Shown here piece after piece: positions 1 to 11,000 of a stretch of 64,000 nt of DNA (position 1 is the stretch's first letter; every line of letters begins with the position of its first letter). The DNA is from Tragulus kanchil (taxonomy: Eukaryota > Chordata > Mammalia > Artiodactyla > Tragulidae), in NCBI GenBank assembly GCA_022376925.1, contig JAIOJX010000025.1, positions 140,823,301 through 140,887,300 of the forward strand, read 5' to 3'. The notes below the pieces were generated by a model. That model saw only the letters and a program-made list of their open reading frames with translations. It was not told the origin of the DNA and searched no databases. The translations under genes and the position numbers were made by a program.

Positions 1-278
1 CAAGTAAAATGAATATTAGAATGAATCTATATATGTTTACTAAACAAATAAGTGCACAATTGAAGACTTTCAAAAGTATATTTCTTTCAAAAACTCATCA
101 ACCTCTTTCATTCCCTTCAATTTTTAAAAACTACAATCAGACTGGGATCTAAAAACTGTATAAAGTATAGGAAAAACAGAGAAAATGAGTATTTCTAAGT
201 CATGTCACTTTGGACAAGTTGTTTGACTTTTTCTAAAATTTTAAATCTTTGCCATAAATAATAAAAATCATTCTGTGT
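1..278. other. AT-rich non-coding stretch, nothing recognised
   Basis: No repeat family or coding signal is recognised. Bases from 138 onward are repeated at 1291 as part of the first head-to-tail duplication. Confidence 0.6.
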
Positions 279-549
279 ATTTTTTTTAGGGGGGCACTTC
301 TATCGGTCTTTCATTTATCTGTTTTCATCCATCCTTTCTCTTTGGCCTGTGTGGGCCTCCCATCGCGGTGGCCTCTGTTGCTGCAGAGCACCGGCTCTGG
401 GCGCATGCGCTCCAGAGCTCCGGCTCAATAGTTGGACACACCAGTCCAGTGGTTCCATGGCATGTGGGATCGTCCCAGGCCAGGGATTGAACCAGTATCC
501 CTTGCACTGCAAGGCGGAGTCTTTACCCACTGGACCACCAGGGAAACCC
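279..549 (-). mobile_element. tRNA-Glu-derived SINE (CHR type)
   Basis: Read on the minus strand, the element begins at about 549 with the ruminant/cetacean SINE head (ttccctggtggtccagtgg). It carries a box-B-like motif (plus-strand gggattgaacc at 483-493) and ends in an A tail seen here as the T run at 279-287. Open frames across it are antisense SINE translations. Subfamily not assigned. Confidence 0.85.
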
Positions 550-700
550 GTTCTATATTCTTTACAAGATTCTTGAAAACCGAATGTGGTGATGGAGTGT
601 GAGAATGTTTTTAAAGACTTTTGAAACATTAATGAATATTAGTTTTTGATTCATATGTGAACATTTTACATTTTCCTTATTCTATGAGTTCTTCTATTTA

Positions 701-900
701 CTTCTTAGGTGGCTCAGATGGTAAAAAATCTGCCTGTGATGCAGCAGACCTGGTTCAATCCCTGGGTAGGGAAGATCCCCTGGAGAAGGGAATGACTAAC
801 CACCCAGTGTATTCTTGCCTGGGGAATTCCATAGACAGGGAAGCCTGGTGGACTACAGTCTATGAGGTCGCAAAGTGTCAGACATAAATGAGCAACTAAC
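701..900 (+). mobile_element. Bov-tA SINE
   Basis: A tRNA-derived head (ggtggctcagatggtaaa) is followed by the BovB-derived body (gattcttgcctgg-like block, cagtctatgaggtcgcaaag). This is the pecoran Bov-tA structure. It lies 80 bases from an opposite-strand Bov-tA, so the two form an inverted pair. Confidence 0.88.
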
Positions 901-944
901 GCTTTACTTAGTTCACTTGAACCTAGTACTGTAGAGTGAATTTC

Positions 945-975
945 ACAGTGTATGTGTGTGTGTGTGCGCGCACAT
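945..975. repeat. GT/GC microsatellite
   Basis: A short alternating purine-pyrimidine run (TG)n-(CG)n-(CA) lies between the two inverted SINEs. It is repeated at about 2095-2124. Confidence 0.8.
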
Positions 976-980
976 ATGCA

Positions 981-1155
981 CATGCATATTCAGTCCTGAC
1001 TGACTCTTTGAGATTCCATGGATTGTAGCCTGCCAGGCTCCTCTGTCTCTGTAATTTTTCAGGTGAGAATGCTGGAGTGGGTTGCCATTTCCTCCTCCAG
1101 TGGATCTTCCTGACCCAGGGATGATACCCACTTCTCTTGGGTCTCTTGCAAGGTG
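981..1155 (-). mobile_element. Bov-tA SINE
   Basis: The plus strand shows the reverse-complement Bov-tA body (ccatggattgtagcctgcc, ggatcttcctgacccaggg). The tRNA-like 5' head on the right side is eroded. Confidence 0.85.
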
Positions 1156-1430
1156 ATAGGGTAATTCTTTAACTCTGTGCCTATAAGAGATGTCAGTCAG
1201 ATGCTGTTTTCCTGATGCTGTAATGTGATACTTTGATTCATCATGAAATATGTATCTGGTCTTCCAGTTTTTTTGCTAGCATGTGACCTGCAGACTGGGA
1301 TCTAAAAACTGTATAAAGTATAGGAAAAACAGAGAAAATGAGTATTTCTAAGTCATGTCACTTTGGACAAGTTGTTTGACTTTTTCTAAAATTTTAAATC
1401 TTTGCCATAAATAATAAAAATCATTCTGTG

Positions 1431-1698
1431 TATTTTTTTTAGGGGGGCACTTCTATCGGTCTTTCATTTATCTGTTTTCATCCATCCTTTCTCTTTGGCC
1501 TGTGTGGGCCTCCCATCGCGGTGGCGTCTGTTGCTGCAGAGCACTCTGGGCGCATGCGCTCCAGAGCTCCGGCTCAATAGTTGGACACACCAGTCCAGTG
1601 GTTCCATGGCATGTGGGATCGTCCCAGGCCAGGGATTGAACCAGTATCCCTTGCACTGCAAGGCGGAGTCTTTACCCACTGGACCACCAGGGAAACCC
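1431..1698 (-). mobile_element. tRNA-Glu-derived SINE, duplicate of 279-549
   Basis: Same element and same flanks as 279-549, four bases shorter, carried in the second copy of duplication 1. It is not a separate insertion. Confidence 0.85.
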
Positions 1699-1849
1699 GT
1701 TCTATATTCTTTACAAGATTCTTGAAAACCGAATGTGGTGATGGAGTGTGAGAATGTTTTTAAAGACTTTTGAAACATTAATGAATATTAGTTTTTGATT
1801 CATATGTGAACATTTTACATTTTCCTTATTCTATGAGTTCTTCTATTTA

Positions 1850-2304
1850 CTTCTTAGGTGGCTCAGATGGTAAAAAATCTGCCTGTGATGCAGCAGACCT
1901 GGTTCAATCCCTGGGTAGGGAAGATCCCCTGGAGAAGGGAATGACTAACCACCCAGTGTATTCTTGCCTGGGGAATTCCATAGACAGGGAAGCCTGGTGG
2001 ACTACAGTCTATGAGGTCGCAAAGTGTCAGACATAAATGAGCAACTAACGCTTTACTTAGTTCACTTGAACCTAGTACTGTAGAGTGAATTTCACAGTGT
2101 ATGTGTGTGTGTGTGCGCGCACATATGCACATGCATATTCAGTCCTGACTGACTCTTTGAGATTCCATGGATTGTAGCCTGCCAGGCTCCTCTGTCTCTG
2201 TAATTTTTCAGGTGAGAATGCTGGAGTGGGTTGCCATTTCCTCCTCCAGTGGATCTTCCTGACCCAGGGATGATACCCACTTCTCTTGGGTCTCTTGCAA
2301 GGTG
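1850..2304. mobile_element. Inverted Bov-tA pair, duplicate of 701-1155
   Basis: The plus-strand Bov-tA (1850-2049) and the minus-strand Bov-tA (2130-2304) recur with the same spacing and the same intervening microsatellite as the pair at 701-1155. Confidence 0.86.
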
Positions 2305-2431
2305 ATAGGGTAATTCTTTAACTCTGTGCCTATAAGAGATGTCAGTCAGATGCTGTTTTCCTGATGCTGTAATGTGATACTTTGATTCATCATGAAATAT
2401 GTATCTGGTCTTCCAGTCTTTGCTAGCATGT

Positions 2432-2645
2432 GACTGCATGCATGCTAAGTCACTTCAGTAGTGTCCAACTCTGTGCGACCTCATGGACTCTAGCCTGCCA
2501 GGCTCCTCTGTCCATGCAGTTTTCCAGGGAAGAACGCTAGAGTGGATTGCCATTTGCTCCTCTAGGGGATCTTCTTAACCCAGGGATGAAACCTGAGTCT
2601 CCAGCATCTCCAAAACTGTCAGACTGGTTCTTTACCACCTGCTCC
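2432..2645 (-). mobile_element. Bov-tA SINE
   Basis: Reverse-complement Bov-tA: gctaagtcacttcagtagtg, then the gcctgccaggctcctctgtc block and ggatcttcttaacccaggg. Single copy, immediately right of duplication 1. Confidence 0.87.
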
Positions 2646-3000
2646 AATTTCTTTCACAAAGAGTGTGGTTTTGTTATGTTAATGAAGTGATTTAGTGAAC
2701 GCCCTTAGGTTAAGAAAGGAGACTATTTACTCTGTGATTACCCTGGGTTTGAACTTTCAGTCCCTTTCTAGCCCCCAACTTTTTCCACATCCACCTCAGC
2801 TTCCTAGGAGAAGGAAAAAGCCAGAGGTTGCATCAATTGTCCTTGGATTGGGATGTTCATTTGTATCTTTTATCATGTCCTTTTATAATAAATATAATAC
2901 AGTAATCCAGTAGGTAAATGTTCCTCTGAGTTCTGTGAACTGCTTTAGTAAATTAATGAACCTGCAGAGGACCTTTGCTTAGTAACCAGTTGATCAGAAT
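2646..3000. other. Non-coding stretch, nothing recognised
   Basis: Mixed-composition single-copy sequence. A 72-codon open frame (2695-2913) has no recognisable motif and is judged to be chance. Confidence 0.5.
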
Positions 3001-3704
3001 TGTAAGTAGCAACCGGGCTGTGACTGGCATCTGAATTGTGGGGGTAGAGGCAGTCTTGTAGGCCAGATGCCCAAACCTGAGGGATCTGATGATGTTTCCT
3101 GATAGACAGTGTCAGAATTTAGTTGATTTCTTTGGACATGTCACTTCTGAGGATTGTTTGTTTTTTGATGTAAGAATACTCCCAGCCCCTACATTGGAAT
3201 TTAGTGATCAGGAACCCCAAAGAGGTGCCTTTATAAATATGGTGTCAACTACAAACTGGCATTTACCAATTACATTGCCAGTGTCCAGACCCTGTGCTGT
3301 TGAGAACTGCTGACCTTCAATACCCGCTGATGGAGATTAGGGTGGGGTAGAGGCACTCTGTGCTCCAGGAAATCTGGTGGGGCGGGTCTTTAGATAGGTG
3401 GATGCTTTTAGGAACAGCTTTTATTATCTCAATCCTTGAATCTTCTCATATCTAGAAAAGCACTAAATCTCCTCATGGTGACATCAGATCCTCCTGACTA
3501 ACTGGGACCCTTTGTAAAATGACTGTTTAATGATATTAAACTCCCCCATCACCAAAATCCTTAAATATTGGCCCTCCTCCTGCTGCCTCTTTGGAGCAGT
3601 CTCTCAGAGTTTTCTGGGGTACTGCCTCCCAGCCTGCAGTCCTAATTATGCCCCAAGTAAAACTTAACCCACAACTCTCACGTTGTTCATCTTTTTAGTC
3701 GACA
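3001..3704 (+). mobile_element. Solo LTR of a ruminant endogenous retrovirus
   Basis: The 3' half matches a ruminant ERV LTR as I recall it: a tataaata promoter-like box near 3230, a CT-rich stretch (gccctcctcctgctgcctc), a degenerate polyadenylation area (ccccaagtaaaacttaac) and a terminal tagtcgaca. No gag, pol or env sequence adjoins it, so it is a solo LTR. The left boundary is approximate. Confidence 0.7.
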
Positions 3705-3914
3705 ATTGTAATTATAATAATTATTAATAGTATCAGAATTTGTAGGTAGTCATTTCAATCATATACCCATATCGTCTTTTTCTAAGAATGTAAATGACAA
3801 ATTTTAATATTTTTAGGTACATATTTATTCCTGTTATAACTCACATAAAATTATAATACAGTAAGCCTATGAGTGATAATCCTAAAGTTGGAGAATTTCT
3901 TGGTCCTACTCCAC
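3705..3914. other. AT-rich spacer, nothing recognised
   Basis: Single-copy AT-rich sequence between the LTR and the next SINE. Confidence 0.5.
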
Positions 3915-4214
3915 AATTGTAATTTTTTAAAAAATTTTTGGCCACTTTTATTGGTTTTTCATTTAAATTTATTTTCATCCATCTCTGTTCTTTGGCCTTT
4001 GTGGGCCTCCCATTGCAGTGGCCTCTCCTGTAGTAAAGGACTGGCTCTGGGCACATGCACTCCAGAACGCTGGCTCTTAATTGGACACACGGGTCCAGCC
4101 GCTCCGCCACACATGGGATCTTCCCGTGCCAGGGATCAAACCGGCACCCCTTGCAGTGCAAGGCGGACCCTTTACCCACTGGACCACCAGGGAAGCCCCA
4201 TAATTGTAATTTTT
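3915..4214 (-). mobile_element. tRNA-Glu-derived SINE with 13-bp target-site duplication
   Basis: A CHR-type SINE (body 3928-4201, 5' end on the right) is flanked by aattgtaattttt at 3915-3927 and again at 4202-4214. A perfect duplication of the target shows a normal L1-type insertion at this site. Confidence 0.9.
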
Positions 4215-4239
4215 GAATGGAAAACAAGAAAGAATACTC

Positions 4240-6377
4240 AAGGATGGTTTCATGTTTCCTTATAGAAAGCTGTATGTATAAATATGCTTCTAACACTGTA
4301 TACTTAAAACCCTCAGAGCGTATTACAGGGAACCCATAGTTACTAAGACATGAACAATAAAGAGTTAAAATGACAATATAAATGATAATAGTATTTAACA
4401 ATTTTACAGTTTAGTTGGATGGACCCAGCACAAAGACAACCTGAATGTATCTGCAACAGCATATGTGAAGAGTCAGTGTTCAAGCAGAAATTGTAAGAGC
4501 CCATCATAGAAAACATAGGGCTAAAATGAGTAACTGGTAACTGAGAGGAAAAAAAATACAGATAATTGATATCCTTGTGACATGTTAGCTAATTAATTAG
4601 AAATCTAAGTCCAATAGTCAGTAGATTTTATTACAAAACCAGAACCACTTTTCACTATAGCTATTGCCGTTTGATGTCATAGAATAACTTTACAAAATCC
4701 AGTGCTGGTCTGGAATTTTTTTAAGCCAATTTGGACTTTTCTGGCCCAGTTCCAGACTGGTCACTCTGAACAAAGTTTATAACAGAGACCACATAAAGCT
4801 CTAATCTTACTGTAATGTGACAGCAGCCACTACCATTTACAGTCCCTCTTCACATTCAGGGGGCTCATGTTCTATGATGGAGAATGGGGAAAATAGGATC
4901 AGGAGAAACTGGAGAAAACAGTTTGGTTTTTTGCTTAACTTAGAGTTATTGGTACTAAAAGTTCTTCGAGTCTACCCATAGAATTGTATACTTTGATCAC
5001 AAGCCTAGGGATTTCAGTTGTTTTATAGGTGCCTATTGAGACTGAAACAGGAAATAGATGGGCCCCAGGCTGAGAAGCTGGAGTTTCTCCCCTGTGGACA
5101 GATACTCCAAGATGAAAAGGAGGAGGAACTGAGCCCTGTCCAGATAAGAGACCACATGTTTCTCATTTTTGAGGTCAAGGAGACCTTTCTGACGACACAT
5201 GTACAGAAGAGCTCTGTGGAGGTCAAAAAGGGAGTGATGTCAGCATAGGCCTCTTCACTAAAAGCCATTGTGGCTAAAAGATGTGTGCTTATACATGGGA
5301 AGGACCTTAAGGATGGTTTCATGTTTCCTTATAGAAAGCTGTATGTATAAATATGCTTCTAACACTGTATACTTAAAACCCTCAGAGCGTATTACAGGGA
5401 ACCCATAGTTACTAAGACATGAACAATAAAGAGTTAAAATGACAATATAAATGATAATAGTATTTAACAATTTTACAGTTTAGTTGGATGGACCCAGCAC
5501 AAAGACAACCTGAATGTATCTGCAACAGCATATGTGAAGAGTCAGTGTTCAAGCAGAAATTGTAAGAGCCCATCATAGAAAACATAGGGCTAAAATGAGT
5601 AACTGGTAACTGAGAGGAAAAAATACAGATAATTGATATCCTTGTGACATGTTAGCTAATTAATTAGAAATCTAAGTCCAATAGTCAGTAGATTTTATTA
5701 CAAAACCAGAACCACTTTTCACTATAGCTATTGCCGTTTGATGTCATAGAATAACTTTACAAAATCCAGTGCTGGTCTGGAATTTTTATAAGCCAATTTG
5801 GACTTTTCTGGCCCAGTTCCAGACTGGTCACTCTGAACAAAGTTTATAACAGAGACCACATAAAGCTCTAATCTTACTGTAATGTGACAGCAGCCACTAC
5901 CATTTACAGTCCCTCTTCACATTCAGGGGGCTCATGTTCTATGATGGAGAATGGGGAAAATAGGATCAGGAGAAACTGGAGAAAACAGTTTGGTTTTTTG
6001 CTTAACTTAGAGTTATTGGTACTAAAAGTTCTTCGAGTCTACCCATAGAATTGTATACTTTGATCACAAGCCTAGGGATTTCAGTTGTTTTATAGGTGCC
6101 TATTGAGACTGAAACAGGAAATAGATGGGCCCCAGGCTGAGAAGCTGGAGTTTCTCCCCTGTGGACAGATACTCCAAGATGAAAAGGAGGAGGAACTGAG
6201 CCCTGTCCAGATAAGAGACCACATGTTTCTCATTTTTGAGGTCAAGGAGACCTTTCTGACGACACATGTACAGAAGAGCTCTGTGGAGGTCAAAAAGGGA
6301 GTGATGTCAGCATAGGCCTCTTCACTAAAAGCCATTGTGGCTAAAAGATGTGTGCTTATACATGGGAAGGACCTTAA
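4240..6377. repeat. Direct duplication 2 (4240-5310 / 5309-6377)
   Basis: Offset is 1069 falling to 1067. The differences seen are a shorter A run (about 4550 versus 5620) and one base in a T run (about 4718-4724). The copies overlap by two shared bases at the join. The duplication splits the LTR described at 6110-6712. Confidence 0.96.
5043..5310 (+). mobile_element. Truncated duplicate of the left part of an ERV LTR
   Basis: Identical to 6110-6377. It ends abruptly at the duplication join, so it is a false fragment and not a second LTR. Confidence 0.75.
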
Positions 6378-6712
6378 GATAAACCAAATATGGACTCAAA
6401 GCAAGACAATGCAAGATGATTAGCCAGTGGAAACCTGGAGAAAATGCTTCATATAAGGCGATTCAAATGACCACAAGGGCACAACCCTGCATGTCTATCT
6501 GCATGTCCTCTTTTTCCTCCTAATAAACACTTTACTTGTTTCACTACTTTCTTCAGAAATTTCTGCTCAGCTGATGGTCCAGGACTTTGTCACTAGCCAC
6601 TGATCCCTAGTATTCTAGTAACTAGGATTCAGTGCTCTCTCTTCTGCAGCCTGACTTCAGTCTCTGGTCAAGAACAGAAATTCTGCTTCAAGACTCTTCA
6701 AGCTTTAGGCCA
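6110..6712 (+). mobile_element. Solo LTR of a ruminant endogenous retrovirus, about 600 bp
   Basis: The stretch begins tgaaacagg and ends near ggcca, matching TG...CA LTR ends. It holds a TATA-like catataagg at about 6450 and a polyadenylation signal aataaac at about 6521. Spacing of promoter box and signal suits an LTR. No retroviral coding sequence lies next to it. The family is recalled as a gammaretrovirus-like ruminant ERV, without a subfamily. Confidence 0.68.
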
Positions 6713-7312
6713 TGGAGATCAGGATTTCCTTTGGCTTTTGTCCTTCATCTTCATATCACTAAGCCAGAGAGAAATAAAAATTACAGAGATATCTAGTAAC
6801 AGAAAGACAAAATACCCTCAGACAAAATGGATTTGGGGAATACTATTTAATAGGTGAAAAGTGCAGGCATCGGAATCACATGGCAAAAATAATTCAAATA
6901 GTAAAACTAGGATCCTAGAGCCCCTCAAGTTAAGTAGACTTCATAAGAGGCAGTCACAGCACCTTCAATTCAGAATGATCAACCTTTAACCAGTTTATAA
7001 TTTAATGTTGAAATTTAAGAAATGTTTAAGGTATTTTGCTAAATGTTATACCCCATTTCTTTTACACCCTATTGAGTGCCAGAGAGGGATGATTTCTCAG
7101 GGAACATTTCAAGGAAAAATTGCACCAGCTGGAATTAAACAGGCAAGGAAAACTCTGTGTAAGGTAGTTACAGTAGGGGTGAGAGACTGAATTCAACTCC
7201 ACTAAAACAAAAGGCAGATAAGTTCATAAGCATTGACATGACTGGAAAAGTACTAGAGGCCATTAGTGAAAAAGTGTAATTAATGTGATAGGATCTTCTG
7301 TCTGTGCTAATC
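6713..7312. other. Non-coding stretch, nothing recognised
   Basis: No repeat family or gene recognised. A 61-codon frame at 7005-7190 recurs only because of duplication 3. Confidence 0.5.
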
Positions 7313-7515
7313 ATGCATGTGTGCTCAGCTGCTAAGTCACGTCTGACTCTTGTGACCCCATGGACTGTAGCCTGCCACACTCCTCTGTCCATGAAATTTT
7401 CCAAGTAAGAATACTGGAATGGGTAGCCATTTCATTCTCCAGGGTATGTTCCTGGCTCAGGAATTGAACCCATGTCTCCAGCTTGGAAGGAGGATTATTT
7501 ACCATTGAGCCACCC
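7313..7515 (-). mobile_element. Bov-tA SINE (first of three duplicate copies)
   Basis: Near full-length reverse-complement Bov-tA from gtgctcagctgctaagtcac to gagccaccc. It recurs at 8415-8617 and 9539-9741 because duplications 3 and 4 overlap here. Confidence 0.88.
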
Positions 7516-7644
7516 AACCAAAGTTGGGCTTCTACCTTCCCATGAAGATTGGGAGATGAGCCCTGTGTTTTCATTTCTGAAAAAATATTTCTCAGATAAT
7601 ACATCTGGGAAGTATCAAGAGCCCTGTGTTACTTGTTCCCCCAA

Positions 7645-7814
7645 ACTACTTTCTTCAGAAATTTCTGCTCAGCTGATGGTCCAGGACTTTGTCACTAGCC
7701 ACTGATCCCTAGTATTCTAGTAACTAGGATTCAGTGCTCTCTCTTCTGCAGCCTGACTTCAGTCTCTGGTCAAGAACAGAAATTCTGCTTCAAGACTCTT
7801 CAAGCTTTAGGCCA
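7645..7814 (+). mobile_element. Duplicate of the right part of the ERV LTR
   Basis: Repeats 6543-6712 at an offset of 1102. It contains only the end of the LTR and begins at the duplication join. Confidence 0.75.
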
Positions 7815-8414
7815 TGGAGATCAGGATTTCCTTTGGCTTTTGTCCTTCATCTTCATATCACTAAGCCAGAGAGAAATAAAAATTACAGAGATATCTAGTA
7901 ACAGAAAGACAAAATACCCTCAGACAAAATGGATTTGGGGAATACTATTTAATAGGTGAAAAGTGCAGGCATCGGAATCACATGGCAAAAATAATTCAAA
8001 TAGTAAAACTAGGATCCTAGAGCCCCTCAAGTTAAGTAGACTTCATAAGAGGCAGTCACAGCACCTTCAATTCAGAATGATCAACCTTTAACCAGTTTAT
8101 AATTTAATGTTGAAATTTAAGAAATGTTTAAGGTATTTTGCTAAATGTTATACCCCATTTCTTTTACACCCTATTGAGTGCCAGAGAGGGATGATTTCTC
8201 AGGGAACATTTCAAGGAAAAATTGCACCAGCTGGAATTAAACAGGCAAGGAAAACTCTGTGTAAGGTAGTTACAGTAGGGGTGAGAGACTGAATTCAACT
8301 CCACTAAAACAAAAGGCAGATAAGTTCATAAGCATTGACATGACTGGAAAAGTACTAGAGGCCATTAGTGAAAAAGTGTAATTAATGTGATAGGATCTTC
8401 TGTCTGTGCTAATC

Positions 8415-8617
8415 ATGCATGTGTGCTCAGCTGCTAAGTCACGTCTGACTCTTGTGACCCCATGGACTGTAGCCTGCCACACTCCTCTGTCCATGAAATT
8501 TTCCAAGTAAGAATACTGGAATGGGTAGCCATTTCATTCTCCAGGGTATGTTCCTGGCTCAGGAATTGAACCCATGTCTCCAGCTTGGAAGGAGGATTAT
8601 TTACCATTGAGCCACCC
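8415..8617 (-). mobile_element. Bov-tA SINE, duplicate copy
   Basis: Second copy of the element at 7313-7515, with identical flanks. Confidence 0.88.
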
Positions 8618-8911
8618 AACCAAAGTTGGGCTTCTACCTTCCCATGAAGATTGGGAGATGAGCCCTGTGTTTTCATTTCTGAAAAAATATTTCTCAGATA
8701 ATACATCTCAAAGAGGCAGGAAATGAATTTATAGTGGCAAGTTTTCTAAGGCAAGAAAAGGGAGATTGGAATCTACAGTCAGAAAAAAGCCCATTTAAAG
8801 TTTGATTAAGCAGAGGGGAGCATTCAAGCTCTCCTGGTCAAGAGTTGTAGGACTCATGTCCTATAAAGATACTGCTGAAACAGTCTTTTAGAAGGTATGT
8901 ATTTACAGCCT

Positions 8912-9126
8912 GGGCTTCCCAGGTGACTCTAGTGGTAAAGAATCCACATGTCCGTGCAGAAGTTGCAAGAGATTCAGGTTTGATCCCTGGACTGGGAAGA
9001 TCCCCCAGAGTAGGAAATGTCAATTTACTCTAGTATTCTTGCCTGGAAAATTCCATGGACAGAGGACTCTGGAGAACTACAGTCTATGAGGCTGTAAAGA
9101 GTCAGACATGACTGAGCACATACAAA
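8912..9126 (+). mobile_element. Bov-tA SINE
   Basis: Full tRNA-like head (gggcttcccaggtgactcta), box-B-like ggtttgatccctgg and BovB-derived body ending gactgagcacataca. Duplicated at 10036-10250. Confidence 0.9.
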
Positions 9127-9495
9127 CACAGTCTATGAGTTATTCAGAGCAACATGCAGAGATTTCTGGGAAATCTAGATCAAGATTTATGAGCTTCTCA
9201 AAAGCTGGTGCCATGTCTTACCTCTCACCTACCAAGACCTGACACATTGTCTTGAAAGAACTCATTTTTATAGCATGATTCAACTGATGCTGTGCTGAGG
9301 CACAAATGTTATTCACCTGTTCTTCAGCCAGTGGGAAATCCCTGGAGAGGGTGTTGTGGGTAAGAAGGCTAGAGCTGATTTTGAAGGGAAAAGCAATTGC
9401 TTCTGACTGTTAATGTTTAATCCGTGCCCTACAGAAATGAAAGCGGCCTTTTATCTTTGAGTCGAACAAGGTGATTTAGAAGGAGGACAAGATGA
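9127..9495. other. Non-coding stretch, nothing recognised
   Basis: Mixed-composition sequence. It recurs at 10251-10619 and, in part, again from 11523. Confidence 0.5.
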
Positions 9496-9538
9496 AAACG
9501 TGTAATTAATGTGATAGGATCTTCTGTCTGTGCTAATC

Positions 9539-9741
9539 ATGCATGTGTGCTCAGCTGCTAAGTCACGTCTGACTCTTGTGACCCCATGGACTGTAGCCTG
9601 CCACACTCCTCTGTCCATGAAATTTTCCAAGTAAGAATACTGGAATGGGTAGCCATTTCATTCTCCAGGGTATGTTCCTGGCTCAGGAATTGAACCCATG
9701 TCTCCAGCTTGGAAGGAGGATTATTTACCATTGAGCCACCC
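9539..9741 (-). mobile_element. Bov-tA SINE, third duplicate copy
   Basis: Third copy of the element at 7313-7515. Confidence 0.88.
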
Positions 9742-10035
9742 AACCAAAGTTGGGCTTCTACCTTCCCATGAAGATTGGGAGATGAGCCCTGTGTTTTCAT
9801 TTCTGAAAAAATATTTCTCAGATAATACATCTCAAAGAGGCAGGAAATGAATTTATAGTGGCAAGTTTTCTAAGGCAAGAAAAGGGAGATTGGAATCTAC
9901 AGTCAGAAAAAAGCCCATTTAAAGTTTGATTAAGCAGAGGGGAGCATTCAAGCTCTCCTGGTCAAGAGTTGTAGGACTCATGTCCTATAAAGATACTGCT
10001 GAAACAGTCTTTTAGAAGGTATGTATTTACAGCCT

Positions 10036-10250
10036 GGGCTTCCCAGGTGACTCTAGTGGTAAAGAATCCACATGTCCGTGCAGAAGTTGCAAGAGATTCA
10101 GGTTTGATCCCTGGACTGGGAAGATCCCCCAGAGTAGGAAATGTCAATTTACTCTAGTATTCTTGCCTGGAAAATTCCATGGACAGAGGACTCTGGAGAA
10201 CTACAGTCTATGAGGCTGTAAAGAGTCAGACATGACTGAGCACATACAAA
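10036..10250 (+). mobile_element. Bov-tA SINE, duplicate of 8912-9126
   Basis: Same SINE and flanks at an offset of 1124. Confidence 0.9.
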
Positions 10251-10619
10251 CACAGTCTATGAGTTATTCAGAGCAACATGCAGAGATTTCTGGGAAATCT
10301 AGATCAAGATTTATGAGCTTCTCAAAAGCTGGTGCCATGTCTTACCTCTCACCTACCAAGACCTGACACATTGTCTTGAAAGAACTCATTTTTATAGCAT
10401 GATTCAACTGATGCTGTGCTGAGGCACAAATGTTATTCACCTGTTCTTCAGCCAGTGGGAAATCCCTGGAGAGGGTGTTGTGGGTAAGAAGGCTAGAGCT
10501 GATTTTGAAGGGAAAAGCAATTGCTTCTGACTGTTAATGTTTAATCCGTGCCCTACAGAAATGAAAGCGGCCTTTTATCTTTGAGTCGAACAAGGTGATT
10601 TAGAAGGAGGACAAGATGA

Positions 10620-11000
10620 CATACAGAAGTTTATGCTGATGCCTGAGTAGTAAATTCAATTCAGTGTATGACTTATGTGAATTTCAAGACTGAGATAAAC
10701 TTCACTAATGTAATGGCTTCTATAAAATAAGTTCAGAATTTCTTTTAAGGCTCTTAAACTGTTGTTGCCTTGCCATTCTGGGTTACATGGTAGTGGCAGT
10801 GTTTGATCTGCCACGTTTAATGACTTGTCATTATTTCTGTTATCTTCATAGAAATTTGCTCCAGGCTGAAACTTGTCTCACAAGTTGAAGATAACTAATA
10901 GGCTATCAATATTTTTTTCCAAATCTGAGAACGTCATACTTCAGTGTAAAACAAAATAATAATATACAAAATCTAAACACTTTCATAAATGCCTACTTTA
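10620..11000. other. AT-rich stretch, nothing recognised
   Basis: No family recognised before the L1 begins. Repeated at 11803-12180. Confidence 0.45.

Larger units (their letters stand above)
138..2435. repeat. Direct duplication 1 (138-1287 / 1291-2435)
   Basis: Two adjacent near-identical copies are offset by 1153 bases at the start and 1147 at the end. They contain the same CHR SINE, Bov-tA pair and GT microsatellite. The first copy has four extra bases near 391 and a longer T run just before its right edge (about 1267-1274). Copies this alike, including their SINE insertions, cannot be independent insertions. An unmerged assembly overlap is the likely cause. Confidence 0.96.
6543..8708. 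repeat. Direct duplication 3 (6543-7606 / 7645-8708)
   Basis: Constant offset of 1102 with no internal difference noticed. The 38 bases between the copies (7607-7644) contain gttacttgttcccccaaac, a garbled form of the tttacttgtttcac that precedes the first copy. The second copy therefore starts earlier than its clean match and its first bases are corrupt. Confidence 0.97.
8372..10619. repeat. Direct duplication 4 (8372-9495 / 9496-10619)
   Basis: Constant offset of 1124 with no internal difference noticed. The left part (8372-8708) is already the second copy in duplication 3, so that stretch is present three times. Confidence 0.97.

Noticed and set aside
483..549. tRNA gene on the minus strand
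   Set aside because: The box-B-like motif belongs to a tRNA-derived SINE head; no full cloverleaf or anticodon arm is preserved.
315..629. 104-codon minus-strand frame repeated at 1464-1778
   Set aside because: Most of it is a CHR-type SINE read in its sense direction; the repetition comes from duplication 1.
5018..5248. 76-codon hydrophilic frame repeated at 6085-6315 as a conserved peptide
   Set aside because: It lies in the left part of an ERV LTR, and its exact repetition is due to duplication 2, not selection.
7313..9741. CRISPR-like or satellite array of three regularly spaced repeats
   Set aside because: The three repeats are one Bov-tA SINE copied by two overlapping assembly duplications; spacer content is duplicated as well.
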